64,000 nucleotides of DNA, taken from NCBI RefSeq assembly GCF_036046055.1, contig NZ_CP107939.1, positions 1,984,001-2,048,000 of the forward strand, given 5' to 3'. The number at the start of each line of letters is the position of its first letter. Position 1 is the first letter of the stretch. The DNA is from Nocardia sp. NBC_00403. Lineage in GTDB: Bacteria; Actinomycetota; Actinomycetes; Mycobacteriales; Mycobacteriaceae. The translations under genes were made by a program, and so were the position numbers. Shown piece after piece: positions 7,038 through 16,382 of the stretch. A model generated the notes under the pieces. It was not told the origin of the DNA. It made no database searches and was given only the letters and a program-made list of their open reading frames with translations.

Positions 7038-8207
7038 TCACTCGTGGACGATTTCGACCGGATCGGTGAGTGCCAATGCGACGGCGGCCTGCTGGCTGGT
7101 GCTGCGCTGGGGGAGGGCGGACATGGCCTTGTCGGTCTGGGTGCCGAGGTTGGTGACGATCTGCTGGAGGCCGGTGACGCCTGCGGTCATTTGGCTGATG
7201 GCGCTGGTCAATTGGGCGCCACCCTGGTCGGCGAGCTGGGGGAGGCCCTCGGCCAGTTTCGCGCCTTCGTTCAATTGGGCGCTCGCGCTGTGCAATCGGG
7301 CGACGACGGTGCGCAGCAGGGTGCCCAGATCCGTGTTCGGGTCGACCGCGCCGCCTACCAGGCTGCCGAGACCGGTCAACTGAGATCCGGCCTGGCTCGA
7401 AACGCTTTGCAGGGCTTCGAGTTTCCCGATGATGTCGGCAAGTCGGGGATCGCCCGCGAAGGGCAGCGCGCGCAGGAGTGGGAGGACCTGATCGAGGCCG
7501 CCGCTCACGGTGTTCGCGGTCTGCTCGACTTGGGCGATGGTGAGCCCGGTCGAATCCAATGCCGAGGCAAGCTGATCTGCTTGCGCCGCCGCACCGTCGA
7601 CCGTTGAATTCAGCATGGCGATCGCCGAAGTCAATTGTGCGGAGCCTTCTTTGGCGAAGCTCAGGAAGCCGAGCAACTGATCGGCCCCCGAGCTGAACTG
7701 GTCCGCGCCCGCGGCTGCCGCGTTCACCCCGGCATTGAGCAGTTGGGTGGTCAATTGCACCGACGAGAGTTGGGTGCGCGCTTGGGCGACGGCCGACAGC
7801 GCGGCATCGACGCCCGCCGCGCCGATCCGATGCGTCACCTCGTTCACCGCCCCGTTCACCAACTGCGCGTCCGCACCTTCATGCGTCGCCACGGTCACTT
7901 TGGCCCGCTGGGGTTGGTCGCCGGCGAGCGTGCCTATTGCCGCGGTGAGATCGGCGGGCAGTGTGATCACTGCGGCGTAGTCGTCGAGATCCGCCTCCCC
8001 AGGCTTGGCTGCGGTCCATTCGTAACCGCCCGCCTGCTCCAGCGCCTGTACGACGCGCCCACCGGTCGGCCCGGTGTCGGCGTTGACCAAGGCGATTCCG
8101 GTCGGTGCGGCGGCGGAGCGCGAGCAGGCCGTGATGCCGCCCCCGACCGCGCCCGCAACGACAATCCCGACGGCGAGGAGTGCCCAGCGGGCGCGTTTTC
8201 CGATCAC
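7038..8207 (-). CDS. YhgE/Pip-like extracytoplasmic protein, membrane half absent
   Basis: The product (about 389 aa) has an N-terminal hydrophobic segment ending in a lipobox-like ITAC, so it may be a lipoprotein. It then resembles the extracellular part of YhgE/Pip proteins: IALVNADTGPTGGRVVQAL, a DDYAAVITLPADL stretch, and long Ala/Gln/Ser-rich helices. Full-length relatives end in a C-terminal multi-pass ABC-2-type membrane domain; here the protein stops before it. GTG 8207 is chosen because AGGG precedes it; an in-frame TTG at 8240 is an alternative. It lies downstream of prrB on the same strand with a 220-bp gap. Role unknown. Confidence 0.7.
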   Translation of the reverse strand: MIGKRARWALLAVGIVVAGAVGGGITACSRSAAAPTGIALVNADTGPTGGRVVQALEQAGGYEWTAAKPGEADLDDYAAVITLPADLTAAIGTLAGDQPQRAKVTVATHEGADAQLVNGAVNEVTHRIGAAGVDAALSAVAQARTQLSSVQLTTQLLNAGVNAAAAGADQFSSGADQLLGFLSFAKEGSAQLTSAIAMLNSTVDGAAAQADQLASALDSTGLTIAQVEQTANTVSGGLDQVLPLLRALPFAGDPRLADIIGKLEALQSVSSQAGSQLTGLGSLVGGAVDPNTDLGTLLRTVVARLHSASAQLNEGAKLAEGLPQLADQGGAQLTSAISQMTAGVTGLQQIVTNLGTQTDKAMSALPQRSTSQQAAVALALTDPVEIVHE

Positions 8208-8429
8208 ATCCGCAGACCCTATGACCCCCGATTGGCGCAACGAATAGCACTTCTCTGAGGATTCGGTAAGGACAATCCGTCCAGCGCCGATGACTCACTC
8301 GAACAACGTTTGTGGCACCCCCGGCATTCGGTGTGCGGAATATCACACAGTCGGATTCTGCACCGCGTCCACGCCCGCCGATGGGAATCCGATTCTCCTG
8401 CTGGCCGGTGCGGCGGTAGTCGGAACGGC

Positions 8430-9845
8430 TCAGTGCGCGGTGCGGTTGGGTAGATGCAGGACCAGGCGGATGCCGCCGAGCGTGCCGTTGTCGAAATAGG
8501 CTTGTCCGCCGTGTAATTGGGCCTGCTGAGCGACCAGGGCGAGGCCGAGGCCGGATCCGCCTTTGCTGGCTCGGCTGCCTCGGAAGAAACGGTCGAACAC
8601 CGCGGCGCGTTCGTCCAGCGGGATGCCGCTGCCATTGTCGTCAACGGAGATCACGATGTGCCCGTCGGGTGCGCGATGCGCGGACACCAGCGCCTCGGTG
8701 GCGCCGCCGTGTGTCACCGAGTTCTTCAGCGCGTTGTCGACCGCGAGGCGCAGCCCGGCGGGCAGGCCGAGGGTCACCAGTTCGGCGTCGGTGTCGATGC
8801 GAACGGTCAGTCCGGGGAAATGCCGCATGGCGTCGTGTGCGGCCTGGTCGCACAGGTCGCCGACATCGGTGGCGATGTGGTCGCGTTCGTTGGTGAGATC
8901 GCCGGTGGCCAGGCGCTCGAGCGCGGCAAGGGTGGTTTCCACCCGGCCTTGGCTGCGTGCAAGGTCGGTGAGGATCTCGGTGCGCTGGGCTTCGTCGAGG
9001 TCGAGGGTGCGCAGCACCTCGAGATCGGTACGCATCGCGGTGAGGGGGGTACGCAGTTCGTGGGCGGACACGGCGGCAAAATCACGTGCCGTCTCCAGCG
9101 CGGCGGCGGTTTCGTCCTGCGCCTGGTCCACGCGGTGCAGCATGGTGTTCACCGCCTCGGCGAGCTCCTCTGCTTCGCGCACACCCGAGCCATCGACCGG
9201 TGATTGCGGATTATCGGGATCTGGCCTGCCGCTGCGGGCGCCGACCTGGCGGGTGAGGTCGGTGATCGGTCGTACCGCGCGTCCGGCGAGCAACCAGCCG
9301 AGCGCGGCGGCGGCAGCGATGGCAAGCGACGCGCCCGCAAGGACCCAGCGCTTTTGCTCGGCGGTTGCGCGGGCCGCTTCGGCGGCGGGGATGCCGAGTG
9401 CGACCGTGCGGCCCGGCGGTTGGTTCTCGGTGGTTGTGAGCATCCGATAGCGGACGCCGTTCACGGTGGCAGTGTGGAAACCTGGTGTCAGATCAGGCAA
9501 TTGGGTCGGGCCACTGGCTGTGACGACGCCGTTGTCGCGGACGGTGACCGCCAGGTTGGTGTCCAGCCCGGAAATAGTGACGAACCCGGCGGCGAGCTCC
9601 GGCTTGAGCAGGACGATCCGCGAGACGATGGTGATCTGCTGATCTATCTGCGCCACATTGTTGCGTTCGATCGCGCGCACGCTGATGAGGCTCAGTATGG
9701 ACACAATGATCACTGCGCCCGCCGCCGCGGCTCCGGCGACCCTGGTGCGTAGCGAAAATGACCGGCGACGACGCCTTTTCGTCGGCGCAGGCGGTGTGGT
9801 CGGCGACCACGAGGTCTCCGGCGCTGCGGGCAAAGAGTCGGTCAC
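8430..9845 (-). CDS. prrB: sensor histidine kinase PrrB
   Basis: This is a membrane histidine kinase of the PrrA-PrrB system (471 aa). It has a cytoplasmic basic N-terminus, TM1 around residues 37-57, a periplasmic sensor domain, TM2 (WVLAGASLAIAAAAALGWLL), HAMP, and the H-box FAAVSAHELRTPL with His 262. An N-box (LAVDNALKNSVTHGG), DDNGSGIP and GSGLGLALV follow. Motif spacing matches mycobacterial PrrB closely. The GTG at 9845, 13 bases after the prrA stop, is preferred; a longer start overlapping prrA is possible. It is co-transcribed with prrA. Confidence 0.9.
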   Translation of the reverse strand: MTDSLPAAPETSWSPTTPPAPTKRRRRRSFSLRTRVAGAAAAGAVIIVSILSLISVRAIERNNVAQIDQQITIVSRIVLLKPELAAGFVTISGLDTNLAVTVRDNGVVTASGPTQLPDLTPGFHTATVNGVRYRMLTTTENQPPGRTVALGIPAAEAARATAEQKRWVLAGASLAIAAAAALGWLLAGRAVRPITDLTRQVGARSGRPDPDNPQSPVDGSGVREAEELAEAVNTMLHRVDQAQDETAAALETARDFAAVSAHELRTPLTAMRTDLEVLRTLDLDEAQRTEILTDLARSQGRVETTLAALERLATGDLTNERDHIATDVGDLCDQAAHDAMRHFPGLTVRIDTDAELVTLGLPAGLRLAVDNALKNSVTHGGATEALVSAHRAPDGHIVISVDDNGSGIPLDERAAVFDRFFRGSRASKGGSGLGLALVAQQAQLHGGQAYFDNGTLGGIRLVLHLPNRTAH

Positions 9846-9858
9846 CTTGTACTCGAGT

Positions 9859-10575
9859 TCATTTGGAGGCTCGCAGCACGAATCCGACACCGCGGATCGT
9901 GTGCAGCAGCCGGGGTGTATCGCCTACCTCGAGCTTGCGTCGCAGATAGCCGACGAAGACATCGACCACATTGGTGTCGGCCGCGAAGTCGTAGCCCCAC
10001 ACCAACTCCAGCAATCGCTCGCGGCTGAGCACCACGCCCGCATTCCGCGCGAGCGTGGACAACAGCTCGAATTCCCTTTTGGTGAGCTCGATTTCGTTCC
10101 CGTGCAGCAGGGCGCGATACCCGGCGATGTCCACCTCCAGCGGCCCGACCGTGACCGCACCGGGCGTGGCCGTTGCGGTCACGTCCGCGCGACGGCGCAG
10201 CAGCGCCCGGATCCGTGCCACCAACTCCGCGAGCACGAACGGTTTGACCAGGTAGTCATCGGCGCCGGATTCCAGCCCCGAGATCCGGTCGTCGACCGAG
10301 GCGCGCGCACTCAGCACGCAGATGGGCACCTCGTTGCCGAGGGCCCGCAGCGCGGTCACCACCCCGGCGCCATCCAGCACCGGCATGTTCATGTCCAGCA
10401 CGATCGCGTCCGGTGCGTGCTCGGCGACGCTGCGCAGCGCTGCGGCGCCGTCCCTGGCGACAAGCACCTGGAAGCCGGACAGCCGCAGCCCGCGCTCGAC
10501 CGAGGCGAGCACGTCCTCGTCGTCGTCGACAACAAGGACAGTCGGGGTTGTACGCTCGCTCGTCACGTCGTTCAT
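9859..10575 (-). CDS. prrA: response regulator PrrA
   Basis: This is an OmpR-type response regulator (238 aa). The receiver domain has the acidic pair VVDDDED, phospho-acceptor Asp 61 (AIVLDMNMP), and Lys 111 (DDYLVKPF). The winged-helix DNA-binding domain has [29 protein letters not shown] and IRGVGFVLR, as in mycobacterial PrrA. In mycobacteria this system is essential and linked to redox and nitrogen adaptation. The ATG at 10575 is preceded by AGGCGGAAG; an ORF extension to 10710 is non-conserved. Confidence 0.92.
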   Translation of the reverse strand: MNDVTSERTTPTVLVVDDDEDVLASVERGLRLSGFQVLVARDGAAALRSVAEHAPDAIVLDMNMPVLDGAGVVTALRALGNEVPICVLSARASVDDRISGLESGADDYLVKPFVLAELVARIRALLRRRADVTATATPGAVTVGPLEVDIAGYRALLHGNEIELTKREFELLSTLARNAGVVLSRERLLELVWGYDFAADTNVVDVFVGYLRRKLEVGDTPRLLHTIRGVGFVLRASK

Positions 10576-10769
10576 TGTGCGCTTCCGCCTCTCCGCGTAT
10601 TCAGGCCATTCCAGCAGGTGCCGCGACGTTTTGCGGTCAGGTCCCGCGTTGGGTGCCGCCGGAGTTTCGGGGCGTGCCCGGTGAGTTACCAGTGTGCTCT
10701 CTAAAGGCATCGCCGCTGGTCATGGTGCCGACAGTACCGTGTGATCTGCGGTCATTTGCCATCCACTTG

Positions 10770-11204
10770 TCAAGAATTCGGCCGACGTGTGTGTGGGGCG
10801 GTGTTGAATGACGCGGTGCGCTGGTCTGGCCCTGTCAACTGGCCCACCAGCTCAAGTAATCCGTTGGCCCGCAACGGATCCGCGCCTGTGAAACTGTCGC
10901 GTACCGCGACGACGAGGGCGGTCTCGAAGAACGCTCCGGCTACCCCTGCAACGCACGCGAGCACGACGATCACCCCGACCGAACAGGGACGGAATACAAG
11001 CGAGCCGAACAATACGAGAAATACCAGCAGTCGGACGACATCGCTCGCGATGAGGATCCGCCACGGGCCGACCCGATCCACCAGAGGGCCGGAGGCAGAC
11101 CTGCGATCAAATATCCGATCACGCGGGGTGCCGAGGGCCAATGCCGCAACCGCGGGATCATCGGTCAGCCGCAGTACGAGCAGCGGAACCGCCAATACCG
11201 TCAA
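10770..11204 (-). pseudogene. MFS transporter fragment, frameshifted
   Basis: The translation shows an N-terminal MFS piece (PLLVLRLTDDPAVAALALGT ... GPLVDRVGPWRILIASDVVR ... FFETALVVAVRDSFTGADPL). It resembles macrolide-type exporters. Between about 11085 and 11128 the expected sequence VIGYLIAGLP lies in another frame, so two compensating indels are present. The C-terminal ten helices are missing. The fragment ends in unrelated sequence. It is a decayed exporter gene. Confidence 0.75.
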
Positions 11205-11249
11205 CCGTCACCCAGCAGCGATACGGCCTGACCGCACAGGAACAGTCGG

Positions 11250-12305
11250 CTACTCCGCATTGGGTGCGATGGTCAACAGATGGCCGGTCAGCTGCTCCAG
11301 ACGGCAGCCGAAGGACATCTTCAGATCCCATTTCATGATGCCGTAGTCGATGCGGGTGACGCCACGGGCCAGGGCGGCACGCACCGACTCGTAGAAGCAT
11401 GTGACGAAATATGCTCCATACGCGTCCGGGCGCTGACCACACCACAACAGCCGCAACGTATCTTCGTGCCGAAGACCTAGGGAGAAACCGGCGAGCCCGT
11501 CTTTGCGACGGGCGACCGCCACAACCACATCTTGGGGCTCGTACAGTGCGAGCATCCGATCGATCACCGACGACTGCACAGTGGCATCAGCCTCGGAGCC
11601 GTACTTGCGCAGCAGTCCCAACCGCAAATCGAGCACCTCGTCGCGGACTTGCGCCAACTCGGCCTCGCCCACGGCGATATCGCTCTCGGTCAGCCGGCGG
11701 CGCAGACGCGCGATATCTCGTCGGCGGGCCTTCGGCAGCTGGTGGTGAAACTCCTCGACGCTGTCGAAGGTCAACGGCAGTACACAGGTCGGGTACAGCG
11801 GTACAGCCTGCGCGCCGTATTCGATCAAGGCGCGTCGAAGCGGTTCCTGCCGCTGCGGCACGTACAAGAAGGACACCGACCGGGCACCGCGTGCAGCCGC
11901 CCAAACCTCGACAGCGCTCAGCGTTCCCTGCAGAACTGGCTGATCCGCCGCGCCCGAACCCGCTGCCGCACAGACATATCCGGGTAGCACAACAAGCAGA
12001 GATGGGTACAGCGCATCGATCGGGATCGGCTCGGAACATCTGTGCCGTTCCGGTGACGGGATATCACCGCGCAATACGGCGGCGATGTCGTAGCGAGGCT
12101 CCCCGGGCGGCGAGCGAAGCCAGCGGGTGTGCAACCCGATCTGTGCGCGCCCGTCGACCGTCGCGATCAGCCAGCGAGGCTCTCCCGGAAGCAACGGCGC
12201 CATGGTCTCGAGCCAACGCACCGACACCACATAATCCGGCGTCGCGCCCGCCAACGTCGCCCATTCCGGCGGCCGTTCGACCGTGGATCTCAAATCGATC
12301 TGCAT
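11250..12305 (-). CDS. GNAT-fold acyltransferase-like protein
   Basis: This 351-aa protein resembles large GNAT/FemAB-type acyltransferases of the 'peptidogalycan' class. Features include an N-terminal half with SVRWLETMAPLLPGEPRWL and RSVSFLYVPQRQEPLRR. A basic linker (HHQLPKARRRDIARLRRRL) and a C-terminal half with CFYESVRAALARGVTRIDYG follow. It probably transfers an acyl or aminoacyl group; the acceptor is unknown. The ATG at 12305 has AGG nearby. It is flanked by a broken transporter gene and a non-coding stretch, so genomic context does not help. Confidence 0.6.
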   Translation of the reverse strand: MQIDLRSTVERPPEWATLAGATPDYVVSVRWLETMAPLLPGEPRWLIATVDGRAQIGLHTRWLRSPPGEPRYDIAAVLRGDIPSPERHRCSEPIPIDALYPSLLVVLPGYVCAAAGSGAADQPVLQGTLSAVEVWAAARGARSVSFLYVPQRQEPLRRALIEYGAQAVPLYPTCVLPLTFDSVEEFHHQLPKARRRDIARLRRRLTESDIAVGEAELAQVRDEVLDLRLGLLRKYGSEADATVQSSVIDRMLALYEPQDVVVAVARRKDGLAGFSLGLRHEDTLRLLWCGQRPDAYGAYFVTCFYESVRAALARGVTRIDYGIMKWDLKMSFGCRLEQLTGHLLTIAPNAE

Positions 12306-12915
12306 CGTCAACCTGCACATCATCAGGAGGATGTGGATGCTCCGATGGGACCAACCCGCATCCATCTACCGGTAAATAACGGCACGTTGTTCAACGTGTC
12401 GTAGAAAGGATAGAGCCGTGAAACGGTGATGTATCCGGAATCGAGTCGAAAGTCGAACTGCTAGAGTGCGACCCGCTCAACTGGCGCTTCGGTGCCGAAT
12501 CCGGAATCGGCACGTCGGTGGCTGCGTGGATCGCTACACCGCTGCTGGACAGGTCGCCACGGTCGGCTCTCCGCGGTCAACGCCGGCGGCGGACAGCTTC
12601 GATCCTGAGGGCGTGCACCATGCCCGCAATGTCGGCGTACAGGCCCGCTGCCGGTGACTTCCCCGAGTTCACCGACCGTGACGATCGCGGGCATCCGTCC
12701 CGGCCGAGCTCGATGGTCGAGACTGCCGTCGACTACGACGTGGTTGGCGGCGCGCGAGACCGCGTCCTCGAGCAGTCCGGAGATGGCTCGATGGCGACTG
12801 TCGCCAGGCGTATTCGTGTTGGCACCGTTCGGTTTCCACCAGTCACGGAGTGGCGCAATGGTTCTGGTTGTTCTCAGCCCTGGGCCGCCGGACATGTCTG
12901 GGTTAGGCTCGCCGC
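12306..12915. other. intergenic stretch without a supported gene
   Basis: ORFs on both strands here lack recognisable domains, start signals or consistent coding bias. A -10-like TAGGCT at 12904-12909 lies seven bases before the ATG of the YrdB gene, which fits leaderless transcription of that gene. Confidence 0.5.
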
Positions 12916-13277
12916 ATGTGGTTGAAGCCGATCATGCTGGGCGTGCGGTTTCTGCTTGAGCCTGCCGCGATGGCCTCGTTCGGCCTGCCCGGATGGCGAG
13001 AGTTCTATGCGCCGTGGCGGTTTGTGCTGGTTTTGCCGGTTGCCGTCGTGGCGGTGTGGAGTGGGTTCGCGGTGCCGGGGGATCCGAGCCGCGATGGGGC
13101 GGCCACTGTGGCGGTGCCCGGAGTAGTGCGCCTCGTGATCGAGGTCGTGATATCAGGTGGCGGGGTGGCTGCGCTCTGGATCGCCGGCTCTCGATGGCAG
13201 CGGTGCTGTCCGCGATCGTCCTGGGGACCTATCCCGCGCTCGAGTACGACACGGTGGGATGGCTGCTGAACCATTGA
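12916..13277 (+). pseudogene. YrdB family (DUF2568) membrane protein, frameshifted near the 3' end
   Basis: Frame 1 gives the usual N-terminal three-quarters of a YrdB/DUF2568 small membrane protein (LGVRFLLEPAAMASFG, FVLVLPVAVVAVWSGF, VRLVIEVVISGGGVAALWIAG). It then runs into a basic non-membrane tail. From about 13190 a second frame supplies the missing last helix (AAVLSAIVLGTYPALEYD). A single indel near 13185-13195 explains this. It is either a real lesion or a sequencing error. Function of the family is unknown. Confidence 0.7.
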
Positions 13278-13330
13278 TGGCCTGTCCTGCTCATGTGTAC
13301 CTCTGGCCGGTGACCGATCGGAAAGGTTGA

Positions 13331-14002
13331 ATGACCACTCGAATAGGGATACTCGGAGGGGTTGGCCCTTTGGCTGCTGCGCATTTCCACCAGAGGTTGC
13401 TGCGCCTCAGTGGAGCCAGTGTGGACCACGAGTATCCGGCATCGATTCTGGTCGGTGAGCAGATACCGAGCCGAATCGCGCATCTCCTGGGCCGTGGGCC
13501 CGATCCGTTGCCCGCGCTGCTGAACGCGGTCGCCATGTTGGAGCGTGCAGGTGCCGATTTCATTGTCGTCCCGTCGGCGACGACACACGCCTACTACACG
13601 GCTCTCGTTTCTGCAGCGCGTGTTCCGGTCTGCAATCTTCTCGCCGAGACGTCTGCGGAGTGTGAGCGGCGCGCCTATCGTCGAGTGCTCTTGCTGGCAA
13701 CGGAGGCCACAAGACAGCTGAGGCTGTTCGAACCGTATCTCTCGGGCCGTGTGCGATATCCAGAATTTCAACGGGCAATCGGATGCCTGATAGAGCAGGT
13801 CAAATCGGGCGGACCGGTCGAAGAGTTGCGTCGTGAACTCGGCCACTGGATCGACTCCTACGATCGCGACGATGTCGACGGTGTTGTCCTCGGATGCACG
13901 GAGCTATCGGTTGTCGCACCGGAGAACACTCGACTACCGACTGTGGATATCACCGAGGTGCTTGCGCATGCCGCGCTGGGACGGGCCGGAACAATACCGT
14001 AG
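13331..14002 (+). CDS. aspartate/glutamate racemase family protein, first Cys replaced
   Basis: This 223-aa protein has the Asp/Glu racemase fold. It has IGILGGVGPLAAAHFHQRL at the N-terminus and the second catalytic motif VLGCTELS with Cys 189. The first motif, normally P-C-N-T-x-H, reads PSATTH (Ser 82, Ala 83). Two-base racemisation needs both cysteines, so the protein may instead be a one-Cys racemase/decarboxylase-like enzyme or inactive. The start follows GGAAAGGTTGA. Neighbours are a broken YrdB gene and a broken oxygenase. Confidence 0.75.
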   Translation: MTTRIGILGGVGPLAAAHFHQRLLRLSGASVDHEYPASILVGEQIPSRIAHLLGRGPDPLPALLNAVAMLERAGADFIVVPSATTHAYYTALVSAARVPVCNLLAETSAECERRAYRRVLLLATEATRQLRLFEPYLSGRVRYPEFQRAIGCLIEQVKSGGPVEELRRELGHWIDSYDRDDVDGVVLGCTELSVVAPENTRLPTVDITEVLAHAALGRAGTIP

Positions 14003-14192
14003 TTGGACTCGGCCCTTCCACGCTCCGGTTCTGCCACGGGCGTGACTCCTGCCTGGGGCACCCAGAACGGTTCGTTGATCCAGTACCCGTCGAGGCATTC
14101 CACGAAGACCTCACCGAGATAGCAGCCGAACCGCGTGAGGAGGTTATCGATGCCGCTGCGACGGCGTTCGAGAAGTGTTGCCGCCGAATTCA

Positions 14193-15032
14193 TTACGACA
14201 GCTCCGTGGTGTACAGACCGCGGATCAGTATCCGTTCGCCCGGTCCGGCTACAAACGCGGTGCGTCCGTGCGCCACCCTGCCGTTGCGCAGCACCACCCC
14301 GGTACGCGAAGGAATCGCTATATCGAGCCGGTACGGGCTACCCGGCTGCGACCTCTGGCGCATCTGTTCGACCATGGCCGCACGCTGCGCACCGAGATCA
14401 CCAGCCAGCTGCCAGATTTCGTTGCCGTCGTCGGCCCACCGAGCGCGCAGGCCGTTGCCGAGGTCGGCGAACGCCGGCCCGGTCACCCTCTGCGGAGGGT
14501 GGAACGAGGTCGCCACCCGCGTCAATGCGTCCTCGCACATCAGTGTCGCTGCCCCGCCTGGGTTGCCGCGGCGCAGATGCTCGAACGCCTCGACCGCCTG
14601 GAAGATCGTGGTGTGCCCGCCCTCCGGTGCCGCGCGCTCGAACCACAACAACGATGTAGCCACCAAACCGATCGGGTCAAGCGTGCCGTCGGTGTGGAAG
14701 CCTTGCGTGGCACCGGTGCCGAAGTACCGATGTTCGGCGGTGGTCACTGTCGGCGAGATAGTGTTGAATCCGTCGCTGTCCTAGCCGTAGCGGCCCGCGT
14801 CGGCGGTATAGACCGGTGGAATGTAGGCGTCGCCGAGACCGAGCGATCGCGCGGTCTCGGCGAGGATCGTGCGGCCCGGCGCATTAGGGTCGGCGATGGT
14901 GAATAGCGCAAACCCGTTGTCGCGGCAGGCTCGCCGCATCTGGGCAACCGCCGCGGCCGGGTCCGTGTCGAGCGCGGGGATAGCGGCGGTGACCGCTGGG
15001 TCGGCGATGCCGGTGTCGTTACGGACGATCAT
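14193..15032 (-). pseudogene. TauD/TfdA-type Fe(II)/2-oxoglutarate oxygenase interrupted by an amber codon
   Basis: Reading through one in-frame TAG at 14781-14783 (codon 84) gives a continuous 279-residue oxygenase. The metal motif is FHTDGT (His 113, Asp 115). The distal His/Arg region is VAHGRTAFVAGPGERILIR. The start at 15032 is preceded by GGAGGG. Upstream sequence (DTGIADPAVTAAIPALD ... LGLGDAYIPPVYTADAGRYG) and downstream sequence match one protein with no other lesion. It is either a very recent pseudogene or a sequencing error. Without readthrough the 3' part lacks a good start. Confidence 0.7.
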
Positions 15033-15954
15033 GGTGTCCCTCCAGGAGGGGCAACCCGGTCCGTGAAGCGCTGCTCCCGAAACCGGGCAACTTCTCCCGC
15101 CGCCGTGGCGGTGCCGCATTCGTCGACTCCCTGACGGTCGGACGCATCCTGCTCGACGTCTACACCTCCGACACACCATGCCCCAGTTGGTGCCGAACGC
15201 TTCGTCGTAGAGGTCGGCTCCATCGAGTCCGATGCCGGTGAGTGTGCGAACTCGATCGGGCACGGACTTCGCGGCTTCCGACGCTATTCGCCGCTGGGCC
15301 AAGGAGGACACGTGAATTCGGGTGATGTCCCGGCCGGGACGGAAACCACACAGATCGGGGCGAATTCCCCGGGGGGTCGGTGCCGTTTCGGGTTCCATGG
15401 ACGCTCGATACGGTGTGTGATGTCAAGCGGAACGTGAAAACAAATTCTGGTCCCGAATTCCTCTCGTCCATTCACGGAATGCAAACAGCACGAGCGGAAT
15501 TCGGCTCGCGGGCAATTGTTGCGGCGAGGCCAGGCGACTCACGCCGGGCGGACTCGCCGCGGGACACGACAGGCGAGGCCGCCGAGGCCGCCACACGCCC
15601 CTCGCCGTCGGTGGTGGCCGTGCCGCTACGAGTTGGCCTCGGCGGTATCAGCATCGGTGGGCTGTGTGTCGAGGGTCTGGAGTCCTGTCGTTGCTGCCCG
15701 CGCGGTGCGGGGGTTGGTGTTCTGGCGAACAGCGACACCCGGGGTGGTTAGTCTAGGGCTGGCGCCGACGGCGGTCCGGCCGAAAACACCGGGAGCAGCC
15801 AGGCGCACGACGCAACAGTAGTGATTCGAGGTCACTGCTTCCTCACTGCACACCAGAAGGCCGTGCTCCTGGCACGGCCTTCTGTCAGCGACGAATGCGT
15901 TTGTGAGCGGTCGCAATTCGGTCGTTGAGTCCGGCGGCAGAGGTCGGCATATCG
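15033..15954. other. intergenic stretch, mostly without a supported gene
   Basis: On the minus strand from 15398 a frame reads HVSSLAQRRIASEAAKSVPD and LDGADLYDEAFGTNWG before entering basic, non-conserved sequence. This could be a small gene or relic, but no start signal is convincing. The rest shows no coding character. A strong hairpin sits at 15855-15883. Confidence 0.4.
15855..15883. terminator. hairpin, probable terminator of the MerR gene
   Basis: The arms AGAAGGCCGTGC and GCACGGCCTTCT are perfect 12-bp complements around a 5-base loop. It lies about 70 bp past the stop of the minus-strand MerR gene. There is no T-run, as is common for actinobacterial terminators. Confidence 0.65.
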
Positions 15955-16317
15955 TTATGCGTGGGCGCGTACAGCGTCGAGGTATTCGGCAATGGCCTCC
16001 CGGTTGCGAGTGAGGCAATCGATGCGCCGGGACATGCGGGTGAGTTCGTCTTCCAGCAGGTCGAGCATTTCCGGTGTGGCCTCGTCGAACACGATGGAGC
16101 TAGCCTTCTCGAGACAGGGCAGGATCTGCTTAATGATGCGGGTCGGCAGGCCGGCATCGAGCAGTCCTCGGATCTGGAGAACGCGCTCTACGAGGTGCTC
16201 GTCGTAGCTGCGGTAGCCATTGCGGCAGCGTTGCGAGAAGATCAGGCCCTGTTCCTCGTAGTAGCGCAGCAGCCGACGGGAGGTTCCGGTTCGCTCGGAC
16301 AACTCTCCGATACGCAT
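15955..16317 (-). CDS. MerR-family transcriptional regulator
   Basis: This 120-aa MerR regulator has a winged HTH (MRIGELSERTGTSRRLLRYY, EEQGLI, RNGYRSYDEHLVERV), then a helical dimerisation segment with ELTRMSRRIDCLTRNREAI. It has no metal-binding cysteine cluster in the C-terminus, so it more likely senses an organic ligand. AGGTGGAG precedes the ATG. It is divergent from an F420-type oxidoreductase over an inverted repeat, the usual MerR arrangement, so it probably controls that gene and itself. Confidence 0.88.
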   Translation of the reverse strand: MRIGELSERTGTSRRLLRYYEEQGLIFSQRCRNGYRSYDEHLVERVLQIRGLLDAGLPTRIIKQILPCLEKASSIVFDEATPEMLDLLEDELTRMSRRIDCLTRNREAIAEYLDAVRAHA

Positions 16318-16345
16318 GTGCTCCACCTCACAGAAATATTCATTG

Positions 16346-16367
16346 ACCTTCACACACATGTGAAGGT
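16346..16367. promoter_or_regulatory. MerR-type operator in divergent promoter
   Basis: A 9-bp inverted repeat, ACCTTCACA-N4-TGTGAAGGT, starts inside TTGACC (16343-16348) and precedes TATACT (16373-16378). This is the usual position for a MerR site between stretched promoter elements of the rightward gene. The exact -10 assignment is uncertain, since the gap to TATACT is 24 bp. Confidence 0.7.
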
Positions 16368-16382
16368 TTCAGTATACTACTC

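Noticed and set aside
10741..11346. 201-aa plus-strand ORF opposite the MFS fragment
   Set aside because: It is the complement of the recognised MFS and GNAT sequences, Thr/Ser/Arg-rich with no family features.
12461..12895. 144-aa minus-strand ORF
   Set aside because: No domain, no start signal, and Arg/Pro-rich composition typical of a GC-rich shadow frame.
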